A DNA stretch of 64,000 bases from Phaeoceros laevis (GCA_049999765.1 JBNGIQ010009424.1:1-64000); one strand, 5' to 3'. Shown: positions 49,301 to 61,872, numbered from the stretch's first letter. Notes: generated from the sequence alone by a model not told the origin. Translations and numbers: made by a program.

Positions 49301-50024
49301 AACCCACCACCTGCTTGCTTGCTTGCTTCCATAGTCTTCTCTCTGAGGTGTATCTACCTGCCAGTGGCTACACCTCGAGAGGAGGACTCTAAGATGATGA
49401 TCTAGAAAGAAAAAGGTTTCAACGGGACAAAGGAAACCGGAAGAAAAAAGCACCTCTGCCGCCTCTGGCTGCTGCCTGCCTGCTAGCTACCTCAAGCCTG
49501 CAAGCTAGCTACACCCACCGGCACCCAGCTCCTTGCATGGGAAGGTGCGCAAAAAACATCCATGCCTCTCTGACCTGAACCTGTACCTGAACCGGACGTG
49601 ACTGACCTGACCTTGACCTGACCGCAAAAAGGGAACCTGTGAATCTTGAGCTGTGGAAGACTCAGGGACAGATTGCGCGAGCAGGGGAGCTGCAGGGCCC
49701 CGCTCGCTGGCGATGTAGGTGTGGCTGGTGGCTGAACACTGGGCAATGAATGAGCGAACGAATGAATGAATGGGCAGCAGTATATAACAGGGAAAGAAGG
49801 AAGACAGACAGATATCTGTCGGTGAAGGAAGAAAGCTAAAAGTGAGAGCGCCCATGAATATATGTATGAGGAGGACTCCTGAAGCCGGAGACAAGAAAAC
49901 ACGGCGGGCGACATTAACAAAGGAGGAAGCTACGGGAATGGACAGAGAGAAGGAAATGAAGCGAGCAGCTGGTGGGTTGAACTGGCATGATGGGTGAAGG
50001 AGGAGGATGGGCTCCAGGCTGGTG

Positions 50025-51889
50025 TTATTGGGAGACGTCGTCGTCGACGTCGTCGGAAGGAGCATCCTCGTCGTCGGGGTCGCAGGAGTCGATGCCGTGC
50101 GGAGAGTGGCCATCTCCGAAAGCTCGGATGTGGTCCTTGAGAGAGCGCTTGTGCTTGAAGTCGGAGCCGCAGATGCAGTACCACAGTTTGCCGCAGTTCT
50201 TCTCGTGCGTCCGCCAGTCCCCGCGCACCGCAAACGCCTTGTTGCACTTGCGGCACGTGAAGGGCTTGAGGCCGTGCTTGCGCTTGTAGTGCGTCTGCAG
50301 GGTGCGGAAATCCTTGAGCGGCTTGGCGCGCGGGTGCTCGATGTTGTTGCGGCACCCCTGCGCGCAGCAGTAGCACGGCAGCCGCAGCATCGCCGTCGGC
50401 TGCGTCCCGCGCAGCGACTCGGGCCCTCTTCGGTACTGCGACCCGTGCCCCCACATGTGCATCTGCAGCAGCCATAGCCACACCACGAAGGAAAAGCCTT
50501 CTTCAGTCACCTCATTCATATATATATCTCCCAAACTTCTGAGAGACAGACCGACACGACTACTCGCTCGCCTAATCTAATTTTATACTTCACCGTCTGT
50601 CTGACCAAGCCAAGCAAGACGAACGAGACACAGACGGACGGCCATAGCCACCAAGCTTGCTTGCAGAGGCGATCGAATTCCACACACAACCAACCATGAA
50701 TGAATGAGCCAACAGACGAATTCGCGCAAGCAAGGAAGGAATTCTGCAATACCTGCATGTTGTTGTAGCGGTTGAAGGTCTTCTCGCAGACGGGGCAGGA
50801 GAACTGAGTCGGGCCGACCAGGATCTGCGCAGGCGTGGGGATCCAGTACTGCCCATCGGGCAGCAGCCGCCCTCGGCTGCGCTGGAACGCGCGCTCCCGG
50901 TCGGCAGCCGAGGCGAAGGCGTCGCCGCTGCTGCCGGAGCCGGTGGCAGTGCCGCCGACCATGCCCAGCTCCGGCTGCTGCACCTGCTGAGGGTGCTGCT
51001 GGTGCTGGTGAAGGTGATGGTAGCCCCCCTGGAGCCCTACCACCACCGGCTGGCCGGCGTGGTCCAGAGGCACCGCCGCCACCGTCACATTGTCGTCGGA
51101 ATCCATGTCGTCGTCGTCCTCGTTGCAGTCCACAGTGGCGTTGGGGAGCAGGATGGCCGTCCGGAGGATGGCCGTCGTGTGGCAGTGGTTGCGCGGCGGG
51201 CTCAGGCTGGTGAAAGGCAGGCTGAGGCTGTTGCCGCCGTTGTTGCAATGCTGCTGCTCAGGCTCTTCTTCCGGAGACGCAGCCCTACTGCGGTTGTGGC
51301 TCTCATATTGCTGCTGCTGCTGCTGGCTATGGCCGTGGTAGCTGCTGCTCGGCTGCGGAGGGGCAAAGGTGTACCGCGACTGTCCCACAGTAGCGCCAGC
51401 CACACCGGCGCCCAGGCTGGACGTGCTGGATATGTTGCTGTACTGCGAGCCCGAGGGAGAATCCGGCTCCACCGTCGCAAGAGAGACGACGCTGGTGGGA
51501 GCGGCAGCAGCCGCGGTGGCCGCCGTGGTGGACTGCAGGCACCGGCTGTTGTAGCTGCTGTAGCTGGACGATGAGGCGGCCCCGGCTGCTGCCCGCTCCC
51601 TCTCCCTGTCCCTGTCTCCTCCGCCATAGCCGTAGCCGTAGCCTGAATGGCTGGAAGCTTGGAACTGGCCGTGGAAGAAGGGATGATTTGAAGTGAGCGG
51701 GCCCAGCGCGGTGGCGGTGGACACTTGCGAGGAGGAATCGGCGGCGCTGTAGGCTGCCGCAATTCCCATTCCCAGCGGATACTGCTGCGGCTGCCCGTGG
51801 TGCGGGTGCGGGCGCAGCCATTCCATCACTTGGCTGGGCCCTCGCAGCACCGCAACCGAGCTGTTGTGCGCCTGGTACCGCCCGCTCAT
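50025..51889 (-). CDS. WIP: WIP-family C2H2 zinc-finger transcription factor
   Basis: Plant-specific nuclear transcription factor family (TT1, NTT and WIP proteins; development and cell fate). Exons 51889-50753 and 50462-50025, 524 residues. ATG at 51889 begins [11 protein letters not shown]; the frame upstream is open but has no other ATG. Residues 1-350 are low-complexity, rich in Ser, Gln, His and Gly, with an acidic run ([11 protein letters not shown]). The signature [18 protein letters not shown] starts the WIP domain (about 355): finger 1 [22 protein letters not shown], finger 2 CYCCAQGC with HYKRKH, finger 3 [19 protein letters not shown], finger 4 [20 protein letters not shown]. The single intron falls inside finger 1 between the Cys and His pairs, the position I remember for WIP genes. 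The protein ends in an acidic tail ([15 protein letters not shown]). Confidence 0.95.
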
Positions 51890-53280
51890 TCTGACTGTCT
51901 GCCTGGCTGGCTGGATACCTCTTCCTTCCTTCCTTGAGCAGCAATTCACAGGCCCTCAGTAGCTAGCGCGCCATAGAAGAAGAAAGGGCAAGGTGAACAG
52001 AGAAGAGAGGAAGCTAGGATGACATGCTTCGCCTTGCTTGAGGTCACACTAGCAGCAGCAGGGACGTTCTGGTGGCTGCGCCGGAGGTTTGGGAACCCCG
52101 CCTCGCATTCTCTTCATAACAATCCCCTCCCGTTCCGCATTCAAACATCTCCAACACACCAACCCTACCTCACCACACTCTCGGCTGGAGGCTGCCTCCT
52201 TCACCGGAAGAAACAGGTTTCAAATTCCCCTCACTCCCTCCCTCTCTCCCGGACAGTAAGGGCAGGTCACGAGCTGTGACACGGAGCAAAGACGGCACCG
52301 CAAATTTGACAGAGAAAGAAGGCAGGGCAGATTGAGGGAGATCGCAGGATCCCCTCACCCGCAGCCGAGCATCGGTCCCGGCAGCGGAGGAGCAACCGCA
52401 CCGCACCGCCGCACTGTTCCCAGCCAGGGAGGAAGGAGCTCTCCCGCCGGCGGCACCGCCGGAGAAGAGAAGCAGGCCGGGCAGGGACGGAAGCAGCAAA
52501 AGCAGGCGCAGCAAACGAGGAGGAGGGAAGCACAGGAAGAAAGGAAGGAAGAAGAAGAAGCTTGAAGCTTTGCGAGCGCGGAGCCAGGCCGGATTGAACA
52601 AACTTTGCTGGAGGGAGCAGCGCTGGGAGAAGCAGGCACGGCAGGAGCGCAAGGCGGAGGAGGAGGAGGAGGCCCTGGCTTCGGAAGCAAGGAAGCAGCA
52701 GCAGCGGCGGCAAGGAGTCCCTGCGGCAGCAGAAGCGAAGGGGAGAAGGGAAGAAAGGCCAGGGAGAGCAGAGCAGCAGGGAGAGCGCAGCAGAGGAGAT
52801 GAGCGTAGATTGACAGAGGAAGTAAAGGAACTGACTTTCTTCTCGCCGCAAAGATGTAGGCAACGGTAACCCCGGGTTAAGCGCGAACCCCCGGTCACAC
52901 TCGGGGCGAGCGTTGCGGTTACCCGGGCCGGCCGTCCGTGGCTTTCTTTCTTTCTGGAAACGACGTGCACGCTTTTCTATTCGCAGCCAGCAAAGCCAAC
53001 CTCCCACTTGGGGCCACCTCCCTCCATCCATCCCTCCCTGTCATTTTTGTCATTTCTGTCCCGTCCCCCACTCACAGGAAGGACGCGCTTGAAAGTCAAA
53101 AACGCTCAACACAAAGCGAAGAAGCGAAGCTCCAACACAACACAACCTCCTTATTTTCCTTGTTCTTTGTTTTTTTTGGGATTCTCCCGGCTTCCGTTCC
53201 TACCTTATTTACTCCACCGCAATCGTCTGTCGCTAGATTCCTTTGAATCCTTCGCTTAGCAGAAATAATATACCCAAAAT
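51890..53280. promoter_or_regulatory. Probable promoter and leader region of the WIP gene; long pyrimidine-rich tract on the sense strand
   Basis: From about 52430 to 52860 the plus strand is strongly purine-rich (AG, GCAG, GGA runs), so the WIP sense strand is CT-rich, as in many plant core promoters and 5' leaders. Open frames here (plus 52570-52869 Glu/Arg-rich; minus 52170-53031 Leu/Ser-rich) follow from this bias. The leader assignment is inferred from position only. Confidence 0.4.
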
Positions 53281-55430
53281 AATATGCTTGCTCACTCCGC
53301 TTTTTTTTTTAACCCACTCACTCACGTTCTTTCACAACACTCACTTCCCAGGCGAGGTAACAGCTGTACCCCGCTTCACGAGAGATTTTGGATTGTAGCT
53401 TGTTCATTAGGAATTTCTCAAGGAATAAATAACATATGACCAATACAACCTTGTGAGCAAGTGCTGGAACTTCATGAAGCAAGAGAATCCCCCTCATGGG
53501 TGGTAAACATTCAAGCATGGCCTCCGTCAAACTTGGAATGCCAACTTGCATGGCTTACACTTTATTCTTCCCACTTTCATATTGAAACACACTAATCATG
53601 ACAAAAATTACTTCAATAGCTAAAAATACAACCTTAAAATCACACCTTTCTTGGCTATGGTACTACCACAATAGGAATGGGAGGGAGCCACATCAAAGTG
53701 TTGTTGAGTGGGTGTCTATGCCCATCTCCAAGTTCTTTTCTAGGATGGTAGTAGGATAGCTTGTACCCCTTAGTTGCACATGAGTTTTTCTCCCTCCATG
53801 GGGATTATGAAGAAAAATAGATAGTGGACAAAGTTGTACACAAAATTACTTAATAAAAGGTCTTCTAATCTACTTCAAGGTTTATGGACCTAATTCTCTT
53901 GTGGGCATTAGGATATCCAAGTTACATCTATAGGGTATCTAAGTTCCAACTTGGTCTAATAGTGTTACATTTTAAGGGTCATTGTATTATAATTAATATG
54001 ATTTTTATTGGTTCTCCAATTTACAACCCTAAGCATGTACATATACGAAACTTGTATTTGTTTAGTTGTAAGTTGGTTTTAATGTAAATGGAAGTTAAGA
54101 AACATGGAGTGAAAAGTGTGTGTTCTAATGAAGTAAATCCAAACTTTTGTAGCATAGTTAATGTGCCTCAAGTACGCACGTATGTGGGGGATCACCTAAT
54201 CCTTTTAATAAGTGTTTAGCACATGGATTCCATCTCGTTTGCATCTACGCTTTGAGAGAAAAAACAACATTGCTTATGTCACAGCCTGGGAGTTGAAGGG
54301 AAGGTCAAGATGTATGCAAGGATATGTGATCCAAAGATATTCTTCATCTTTGGTCCTAAAAATCTATGTTAAACTAAAAACTTACTTTATGAGGTACTCA
54401 TAATTACCGTAGTCGTGAAGTATATGACAAAGGATATTATTTTAGGCTATAGGGACCCAAAGAGCTTCTAGGATGAGATCCTCCATGATTTTATTCATAT
54501 TTAAATAATTATTAATAAAAAAATAGGATGAGGTGATGGTCAAACTTTGAAAAGCATCTTTGTCGTTCCTTCCTAGTCTCCTCAAAGTCTTTTTACCATA
54601 GAATCTGCATAAATATGGAGATTCAACTTGGCTATTTTGTGAATCTAGTCGCTTTCACCTGAAAATATGAACCAATCTCAACTTGATGATCATCTCTAGA
54701 TGATAAAAGAAATTAGATGAAGAAATTGTACTACCTAGCATATTTGGCTTGGCCAGTGTGCAGGAACATCAATACCTCTTGTACGAGCATTAATTCTAAC
54801 CTCACGATGATATCGATACACGCTTTCTCTCCTTTCATTAATTCTAGCGTGTCCATGATACACTCTTCCCTTTCATGTCATGCACACAAAAAGATGCTTA
54901 TTTTGTGTCCCACACAAACAATCTTTTTCCTTTGACAAATGAAAGGCTTGGACAACACTCTATATGTTCTCTTTTGTGCATCCTTTTGAGCATTGCCTTG
55001 CCAACTTTTTGGCACTACTTACTTGAAAATATGAACCTAATTGAACTTAATAATTTCCTAACGATAAAAAGAATTAGGTGAGGTAATTGCACCACCTAGC
55101 CTATTCTGCTTGGTGAATGTGCAAGAACATTAATATCTCTTGTACGAACATTCATTATTTTCCAACCAGCAAACATTTTATCTATCTCCTTCCTCAGTTC
55201 CTTAGATTTGCTGCATTTGGCCTCATTTCTCTCTTGTAGGAACATTCATTCTTTTTCCAACCATCAAACATTTATCTATCTCCTACCTCATCATCTTTTG
55301 TTGCACTTGGCCTCATTTATCTACCACGGTTCCGCTGCTTGTGTTGTGAAAATTTGGAAAGTACATCAACCCCTAGAGCATGATACTTGATTTGATTTTA
55401 TATTCCACATCCGGACCAAAATGGCATAAT
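53281..55430. repeat. AT-rich island with degenerate direct repeats
   Basis: The composition switches abruptly from GC-rich on both sides. A block beginning GAAAATATGAACC at about 54661 recurs at about 55025 with matching text further on (ATTAGxTGAxGxAATTG, CACCTAGC, TCTTGTACGA), a period of about 364 bp. A second overlapping repeat, CATTCATT-TTTTCCAACCA, recurs at about 55150 and 55245. No ORF of interest. Probably a degraded insertion. Confidence 0.7.
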
Positions 55431-57811
55431 CTCGCCCATAAAAGTAGCAACCCAGCCTAGCCGCAGTTACCAAGCACGGACATAACCAGCGGCCAACACT
55501 CCGGTTAGTGCAATAATAGTGCTGGAGGTGTCCTGGCCCGGGCCCGGTCTCCGGCCCAGCCCGGCCCGCGCCCGGCGCTCTTTATTCCCTTCTCTCTGTC
55601 AGGAAGCCCGGTTCAGGCTTCCATCCCGCTGCGGCTCTCTCTCCTCCATTCTTGCCTGCCCGTTCTGCTGCCCGCCCTGCCAAAAGGTCCTGCCATAAAT
55701 GAAACTTGTCGAGACAGTAGCCGACCAGCCTCCCTGACAAGTGGCCCAAAATTGGCGCATGCCCTCCCTCCCCGGTCCACCCCATCCCATATGTACCATG
55801 CGTGCCTCCAATGCCCGCATCCATCCCATGATTCCCACACCCCCCCATCCCAGCCCTCCCTGGCATGGCCATGCCACACGTCGTATGCCTGCAGTCGCGG
55901 TATTCGCGCCCCGCCAGCCGTATGTGACGAGCCGTATGTGGCGCAGGGGCAGAGTTACGGCGGTCGTCGGTGGCAGTCAAAACTTTCTCTTTCGCGTGTG
56001 GAAATGCGCGTCACATCGAAGCTACCTAACCTGCTCCACCTACCTTCCTTCCATGCTCGCCTTCCCTTCGTCGGGGCCGGCCGGCCGGCCCGCCCTGCCA
56101 TTTCTGCAAAATGCAGTATGCAGCAAGCGGGCAGAATTTTCCGACGATGATGCTTGCTCGAGGCATACATACTCACTCCCTCCCTCCATCATGCATCATC
56201 ATCTTCGTAACTTGATCAATTCCCTTGTGGAGTTGGTATAGCGCAGCTCTTTACTACTACTACACTGGACCCGAGGTAAACTCACCCCAGTAATTACCTG
56301 GTGAACTGCCAGGGTCGGGTAAAAAAAGTGAATTACGCAAATGTGTGATCACTGTAGCGTGTGGGCGGCGGGGCAGAACCTAATTTGGGATGAAGGAAAA
56401 AAGAGGAACAAAACGATTGCGTCACCTTAAAATTCATTTTGACATGAACCCGATGCAAATGCTGCACATAGGAGGCTGCTGCACAGGGTTTGCTAAGGAA
56501 TCTGAAATGATGATGCAGTATGAGACAGGAATGATGAGATTCTCGGCCCAGCGCTAACCCAACTAATCACACCGTGACGACACCACACCCCTCTCTTTTT
56601 TGTAGCCCTCTGCGTTTTCACCGTACCCAGTTTTACCCGACCCCGCAGAGCTTTCTCTCTCCGTCGATAGAGAGAGAGGACGACGCGGTCGTAAATGTGA
56701 AATGCGAAATGGAAAATGGGCGGTGGGGTCGCCGGAAACGCGCCCCCCGCATTTAAACACCTTTGATTTGCGAGAGCCGCTGAGCCCTTGCCAGGCGGGT
56801 CCGCGGGGAGGGGCAATTAAGGGCGGAGCGTGGGTGCTTGTGTCTCAAGGGGTCCCTGCTAGAATCTAAAGATACACCTAAAGATATCGTTTAAAATTTC
56901 ACCATCGCGGCACCGGCTGACCGACACCTGGCTGCCGGTTGCGTTGGCTTATTTTAACCGCGCCGTTCGGACAAGGAAAAGGACGGGAGCAACGCGAGCA
57001 CAGCGCGGACGGAAATAGCCGAGCCATCCGTGGGCGCACAACAGGCGTGTGCCCACCACGCGCGGGCGCGTGCCCCTTTGAGCACCTTGTCTTGGCTAAC
57101 CAGATAATCTCATCATTTTTATTATAGAAACACCACCTTCCGAGACGACTCTGGAAGACCGCCGGGCCCATTTTCCACCTGACGAATCACGACGGCCCGC
57201 CGGCAAGTGGCCCAAATAGTAGTCTCCAACATGCTCCAGGCTCTTCCTCCTCCTCTTCGTGTGGGCTTCTTTTTCCTGGATTTTTTTCTTCTTTTGCTTC
57301 GCAGAAGCACGTCTTCTTCGTCTCTTTGCTTTGGTGCCGAGGCTGGGACACTTTTGTGGAATCGAATATTACGGAGGAACGAATGAATGGACTTTCTCTG
57401 AACGAAGGGACTTTCTCCAAATGAATGGACTTTGGTTTGCTGCCTGTGGCGACTGGTGAGCTCGAATCTTGCGCCACATGGAGGGAGATGCAAGGGCTAG
57501 TGGTTGAGACGGTCGGATAAGAGTGATGGCAACTCTATGAATTGACCTCACGTTCCGCCGTGCAGCGGAACACATACACTCCAGGACGGGAAGGTGGGAT
57601 GGCCATTCCTCATGGACAAGTCCCTTGTCTCCACAACGCAAGAGGCGTGCAGCTATGGCGTGTGGGTTCAGGAACGAACTCGAAATGACACATGTCTCTG
57701 CGTGTAGATAGATGGATATCTAGATAGATCCAACGTAGGAGCCCCCCTGGAGAAAAGGGACAGCTGATGAAGGAGACATGTTGCTAGAGCACTCCTACCA
57801 GTCCGTCGTTG
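55431..57811. other. GC-rich intergenic region
   Basis: No coding exon recognised. 56228-56268 is related to a segment at 46422-46465 (see findings). Pyrimidine-rich tracts occur at 55840-55860 and 56040-56075. Confidence 0.4.
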
Positions 57812-59887
57812 TCAGCCACAGTTGCTTGCTTGGACCCGCATCCTGTAACCCGCCTCGTCTACGATAAGGGACGGGATGGACCAGGATCCGAGCGGGTGCT
57901 CTTTCCCACCGCCACCTGCATTTGCACCAAAACCCACATCTTGTAAGTTGTTTTGACAATGGGAATCCTCCTGTTCACATCATTTGCTTATGAGGTTGCT
58001 TGAAACCAGGCCCAGGCTAGGCTGGGTCAGTTTTGTCTGTCTGTCCTATACCTTCGGCGACAGCCTCCTCGCAACGCTTCTGACACTGGGCTGCTAGGCT
58101 CGGCTCCAGTCTCTGCACCTGCTCCTCGTACTTGGCCTCTGCCTCGCTTATGCACTCTGCCTGCACACAGTTGCAGCAGGAGTCTCTAGCAGCATCAGAA
58201 TATGTGCATTCTGCCAGATGCCTTGTTTCACACAACCACAGGCAAGGTGCTGCTTACCAGCATTTTGGGGGCCTCAACAGGACCATGCACCCTCACCAGC
58301 ATTCGCAGAAAATTGAAGCTGTTTTTTAAAACGTCCTCCTGCAGGCAATATTTCATAAGAAAGCTCGTCTAACCTCCCCTGCCTCAGCTCAGCTCAGGTC
58401 TGGTGCCTCTCAGAAAGGCTATGTGCCTCTTACGGGGTGACAGTGCTCTAACCTCGTAGTCATACCTGCAAAAAGGTGCAACAACGATTAGGTTTGGGTT
58501 GTTGGACTGGCCAGGACTGGACTAGACTGAGCTGCCAGGGCAGTTGCAACAGGCAAATTAGACACACTCACAGGTCGTCGGATATCTCCACAAGGAGCTC
58601 CGATGCCACAAGGTACTCGACGTGGGCTTCGTTTACCTTCCAATATAGCCAAAAGTTCAAAAGTTAGTCCAACTATCTCACAGAAATCTATTCAAACCCA
58701 AGCTGTTATGTCCCTCACTCTCTGTGCTCCAGATTCCAGTGCTGTGGCACACTCCTACCTGCTTGTGTCGAAGTTCATACATCAGAAGATTCAGGACTTG
58801 ATAGTCAAATGATTTCAACCGGATTGCGAGCATGACATCCTCGATTGATATCTGTAGCACCGTGGACGCGGAGGTGAAGCCCTAGACACTTGCAACCCAA
58901 CTGGATGGACGTAAAGCTTCATTTCCGACTTACGTTGCCGCCTGTAACCATAGATCGGCACAGAGATTGCTCAAGTGACCAGTACTGCAGGCCATCCTGC
59001 AGCTTCTGTTGGATTCTGGTTTCCAAGAGACGACAAACAGAGAGGTCAGAGCCAATCGCGAAAATCACAGATGGACGCTTGTTTTGTCACAAGATTCTAG
59101 CCCTCGATATTGTGGACAATCTGTTACCGCTCCGTAAGCAGTCCCTCCTCGGAAAGGCAAGCTTCTAGCTCATGAAAAGGGTTCTGGCCAGAACCACCTG
59201 AAGCCTTTCCAGCTTCCCCTTGTGATGCGTGCTGCATCTGCACTGCGTTGACACAAATCCTTCAATTAGGTTTACCAACCAGGGGCAGCAGGCCCTACAC
59301 CTAAGAAGGCATCTCCTTCTGTCATCATAACTCTCAAGCCAGGCAGCCTTGGAGGTAAAGCGTTCGTGAAAAAACGACATACCATTTGCGTCTCTTCGCA
59401 GAATTGGTGAACCTCCTCCTCATTTTGCTCATCCAGCTGCAACAAGTAACAAAGCGATTACTAAGTGGGAGAGCAACCAGCCCTAGGTCTTTGAGATAAA
59501 CGTTCCACACTCAGCACACGTTGGTCCAGTTTTTTGTTGAACCTGGTAGATGTAGGACTCCACAAATGTCAGGAAGGGAAGATGTCGAAACAAGTCCGCC
59601 GGGTCATTCACATTTAACTCGTGAAACATGAAGTAAGACCTGCACTATTGTGCATCCAGCCCCCTCATTGGAGTCAGTAGCATCCACAGAACAAATGTGA
59701 CCCTAAAGTTAGATGTGGAAGATTCATATCCCCAAAACACATGTGGCAGAGCTCAGAGACAGCAACTTACAAAATCTTCGAGGGTGGATTTTGCTCGTAG
59801 CATGGCATTCAATCCAATCATTGGCCGGTAGCGCATGCTTCCCAAGTCGTCTTCTGGAAGAGGAATACCCGCCTTGGACTTCATACT
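57812..59887 (-). CDS. Conserved plant protein of unknown function (5' end not resolved)
   Basis: Eleven exons on the minus strand: 59887-59771, 59644-59543, 59436-59383, 59237-59128, 59015-58934, 58851-58759, 58636-58572, 58465-58453, 58338-58258, 58160-58052, 57915-57812. They give 309 residues and every join keeps the frame. The chain of blocks (PLPEDDLGSMRYRP, SYFMFHELNVNDPADLFRHL, FVESYIYQLDEQNEEE, EEGLLTERIQQKLQDGLQYW, FDYQVLNLLMYELR, ELLVEISDDLYDYEEDVL, HPLGSWSIPSLIVDE) is one I recognise from unnamed plant proteins; I know of no assigned function. It appears mostly helical. Exon 8 is only 13 nt. A possible first exon, 60358-60084, starts MGCSNGN, which would suit N-myristoylation and palmitoylation, but I could not find a clean join from it to 59887, so it is left out. 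Confidence 0.82.
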
Positions 59888-61872
59888 CTGCAATTTTACA
59901 CACACAGCAATAATACGAGAAAGCCACGATGAGCGCTTCCTCCCCAGCTCCAAACCTCAGCCGCGACGCACCACAGCTGAGGCGCATCGCATGGGTAATC
60001 AGTGGAAAATAAGGACCAAAGATTAAGTGTGAGTGCACGATAAGCCTGTATGGTCCCTTCCCCAAAGCGCTACAAGCAACTCTCAAATTTCTCCTTCCCT
60101 TGCATCATCCACTGTTTCAGCACTTTCCAACACTACATCAAGCTCAGGCCTGGGTTGTTCAGACCCGGGGGGCAGGAGCCACCCTACCTCCCTTCTTGTA
60201 CTTTGCTGCTTTCCTAGTTTTGTCAAGCTCGAAGCCTTCGCTAACTTTCCAGTAGGGTAACTCTGGACCGGACCTACCAGCTGGGAAGCTTGCAAGCTTC
60301 CTCTTACTTCGCCGTTGCTTTCATCATGCTCGGGCAGGTTTCCATTACTGCATCCCATCTATGTTGCACCAGAAGCAAGGTGGCGCTCATCCATGCGCAC
60401 GCGTTGGCCCTTGTGCTGAGAAGCTGGTCTAAAGATACAGGTCCGAGGACACCGGCATTTTCTTACTTCTTATTCCACTTCAAGGCATTTGTTTTCCGAA
60501 CTTCGATGTCTGGCGTTACTCTCCATTCATGCGAACTCTCCTGGTTGAACCTGCAAGTCTGTCCTGCTCTCTCTCCCTCTGATGCGTGGGCTGGGCTGGC
60601 AGGGACGAGCACTATTTACAACGTGCAACATGATTCTTTAACATTTATCATTCAAAGGCCCTGAAGGCATCCTGCACGCATATCACATCACTCATCATGC
60701 ATAATATGCACCAGCATGCTGTTTTCCGCCTACCGTCTACCGACCATCACTTCCCATACAGCATCTCTTTTCATGGCTCACTCATGTATGTGTCTCTCCA
60801 GCAAACACGAACGGTGCGGTCTCCACATCTATGCGTTTCGAGTAATTGCTCATGGCAGGAGCTTTATACTCTCAGCTGTTTTGTTCTCGGATGGAGCCCA
60901 GGACAAAGGTGGACCGCCTGTATAAACTGTAACCATCACTTACCAACATCGGAGTCTCTTCTTTCGGGAACATGCAAAACGAAACACCACGTTATACAGA
61001 TTGCCTTGCAGGACCACGTGAACAATCACCTGTGCAGGATCCGGAAAAACCGTCGAGGAAGGCGGGTAAAAGCCACCGGCTCTTGCCAAATTCTTTCAGA
61101 ACACATTGCGCAAAGGACAGCTCCAACTGTGACTACTGCTATGAACATATGGCAGCCTCAGGCCCGCATCTCAGGAGCAGGGGTACCGGTGCGGATCTCA
61201 ATGCATTACGACCTCTCCACCTTGTGACATTTTTACTCCCAGCTTGAACCAACGTCACTTCAAAGCCTACAAGCAACGATTTCCGCTGCACTACAAATGG
61301 ACTGGTGGAACCTGTGCATATTCAGCTGGAAATCCATGAAAACTTGAAGTAGAGGCTCCTCAGTTCCTCATATATTTCAAATTTAGAATTATATAATATA
61401 TATTACCTATAATATCATATATTTTTGTCGTATATATTAAAATCTATAATTATGTATATCACCCATAATACAGCCTAACCAAGGTTTCATACGTTGGATA
61501 CTGGTTTGAAGTGAACCCCTTTGAAGTGAAAGAACCTTGGGTTTCATATGTTGGACTCCACTTTGAAGTGAAAAAAACTCAAGGTTTTCAGTCACTAAGA
61601 ATGAAGTGGAAGCATGCAACAAAATTAACTAAGAACCAAGTCTTCTAGTAGAAGACTGCAACAAAATGAAAGAACCCAAGGTTTGAGCCTTGAGGTAACT
61701 AAGGGTAAGGTCCAATAATTCAACAAAATTCAAGGTTGCAAAATAGTGTGCAAAATGGGACGTCCGATGATAGTTGTGCGTATTTCATATTCAATAATGG
61801 TAGGTCGACTTCAGAATGTATGAAGCTACGTGTTTATCAAACCTAGGATTCATGATACACCCAAGTAGGGAA
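59888..61872. other. Intergenic region with an AT-rich, repeat-bearing end; may include the first exon of the unknown gene
   Basis: The minus-strand frame 60358-60083 (MGCSNGN start, acidic end) is a candidate first exon. From 61370 to 61450 the sequence is nearly pure A/T (ATATAT runs). From 61485 to 61720 the words GGTTTCATA-GTTGGA and TTTGAAGTGAA recur two or three times. No other coding sequence recognised. Confidence 0.4.
61485..61600. repeat. Short diverged direct repeats
   Basis: GGTTTCATACGTTGGA near 61487 recurs as GGTTTCATATGTTGGA near 61540, and TTTGAAGTGAA occurs three times between 61500 and 61575. Confidence 0.75.

Larger units (their letters stand above)
41282..50024. other. 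Long GC-rich stretch with no credible gene, downstream of the WIP gene
   Basis: I found no exon with family resemblance over 8.7 kb. Many ORFs are open only because of GC bias (for example 45241-45681, Pro/Arg/Leu-rich). Simple repeats are scattered: GGCCA units near 42296, GATT units near 44228, CCCT units near 45650, GGGCT units near 47920, GT units near 48107, GCTT units near 49315 and GAAT units near 49757. The part next to 50024 is probably the 3' UTR of the WIP gene. Noncoding RNA or regulatory elements are possible but I cannot show any. Confidence 0.5.

Noticed and set aside
51090-51574. Plus-strand open frames over the first WIP exon
   Set aside because: Mirror of the Ser/Gln/Ala-rich coding strand; the WIP reading is supported by the zinc-finger domain.
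52570-52869. Glu/Arg-rich open frame on the plus strand upstream of the WIP gene
   Set aside because: The tract is purine-biased over its whole length, opening several frames at once; there is no family resemblance and no conserved start. It fits a CT-rich leader or promoter on the other strand.
60697-61247. Plus-strand open frames of 176 and 91 codons
   Set aside because: No recognised motifs, no splice context, and unlike the coding style of the real genes in the window.
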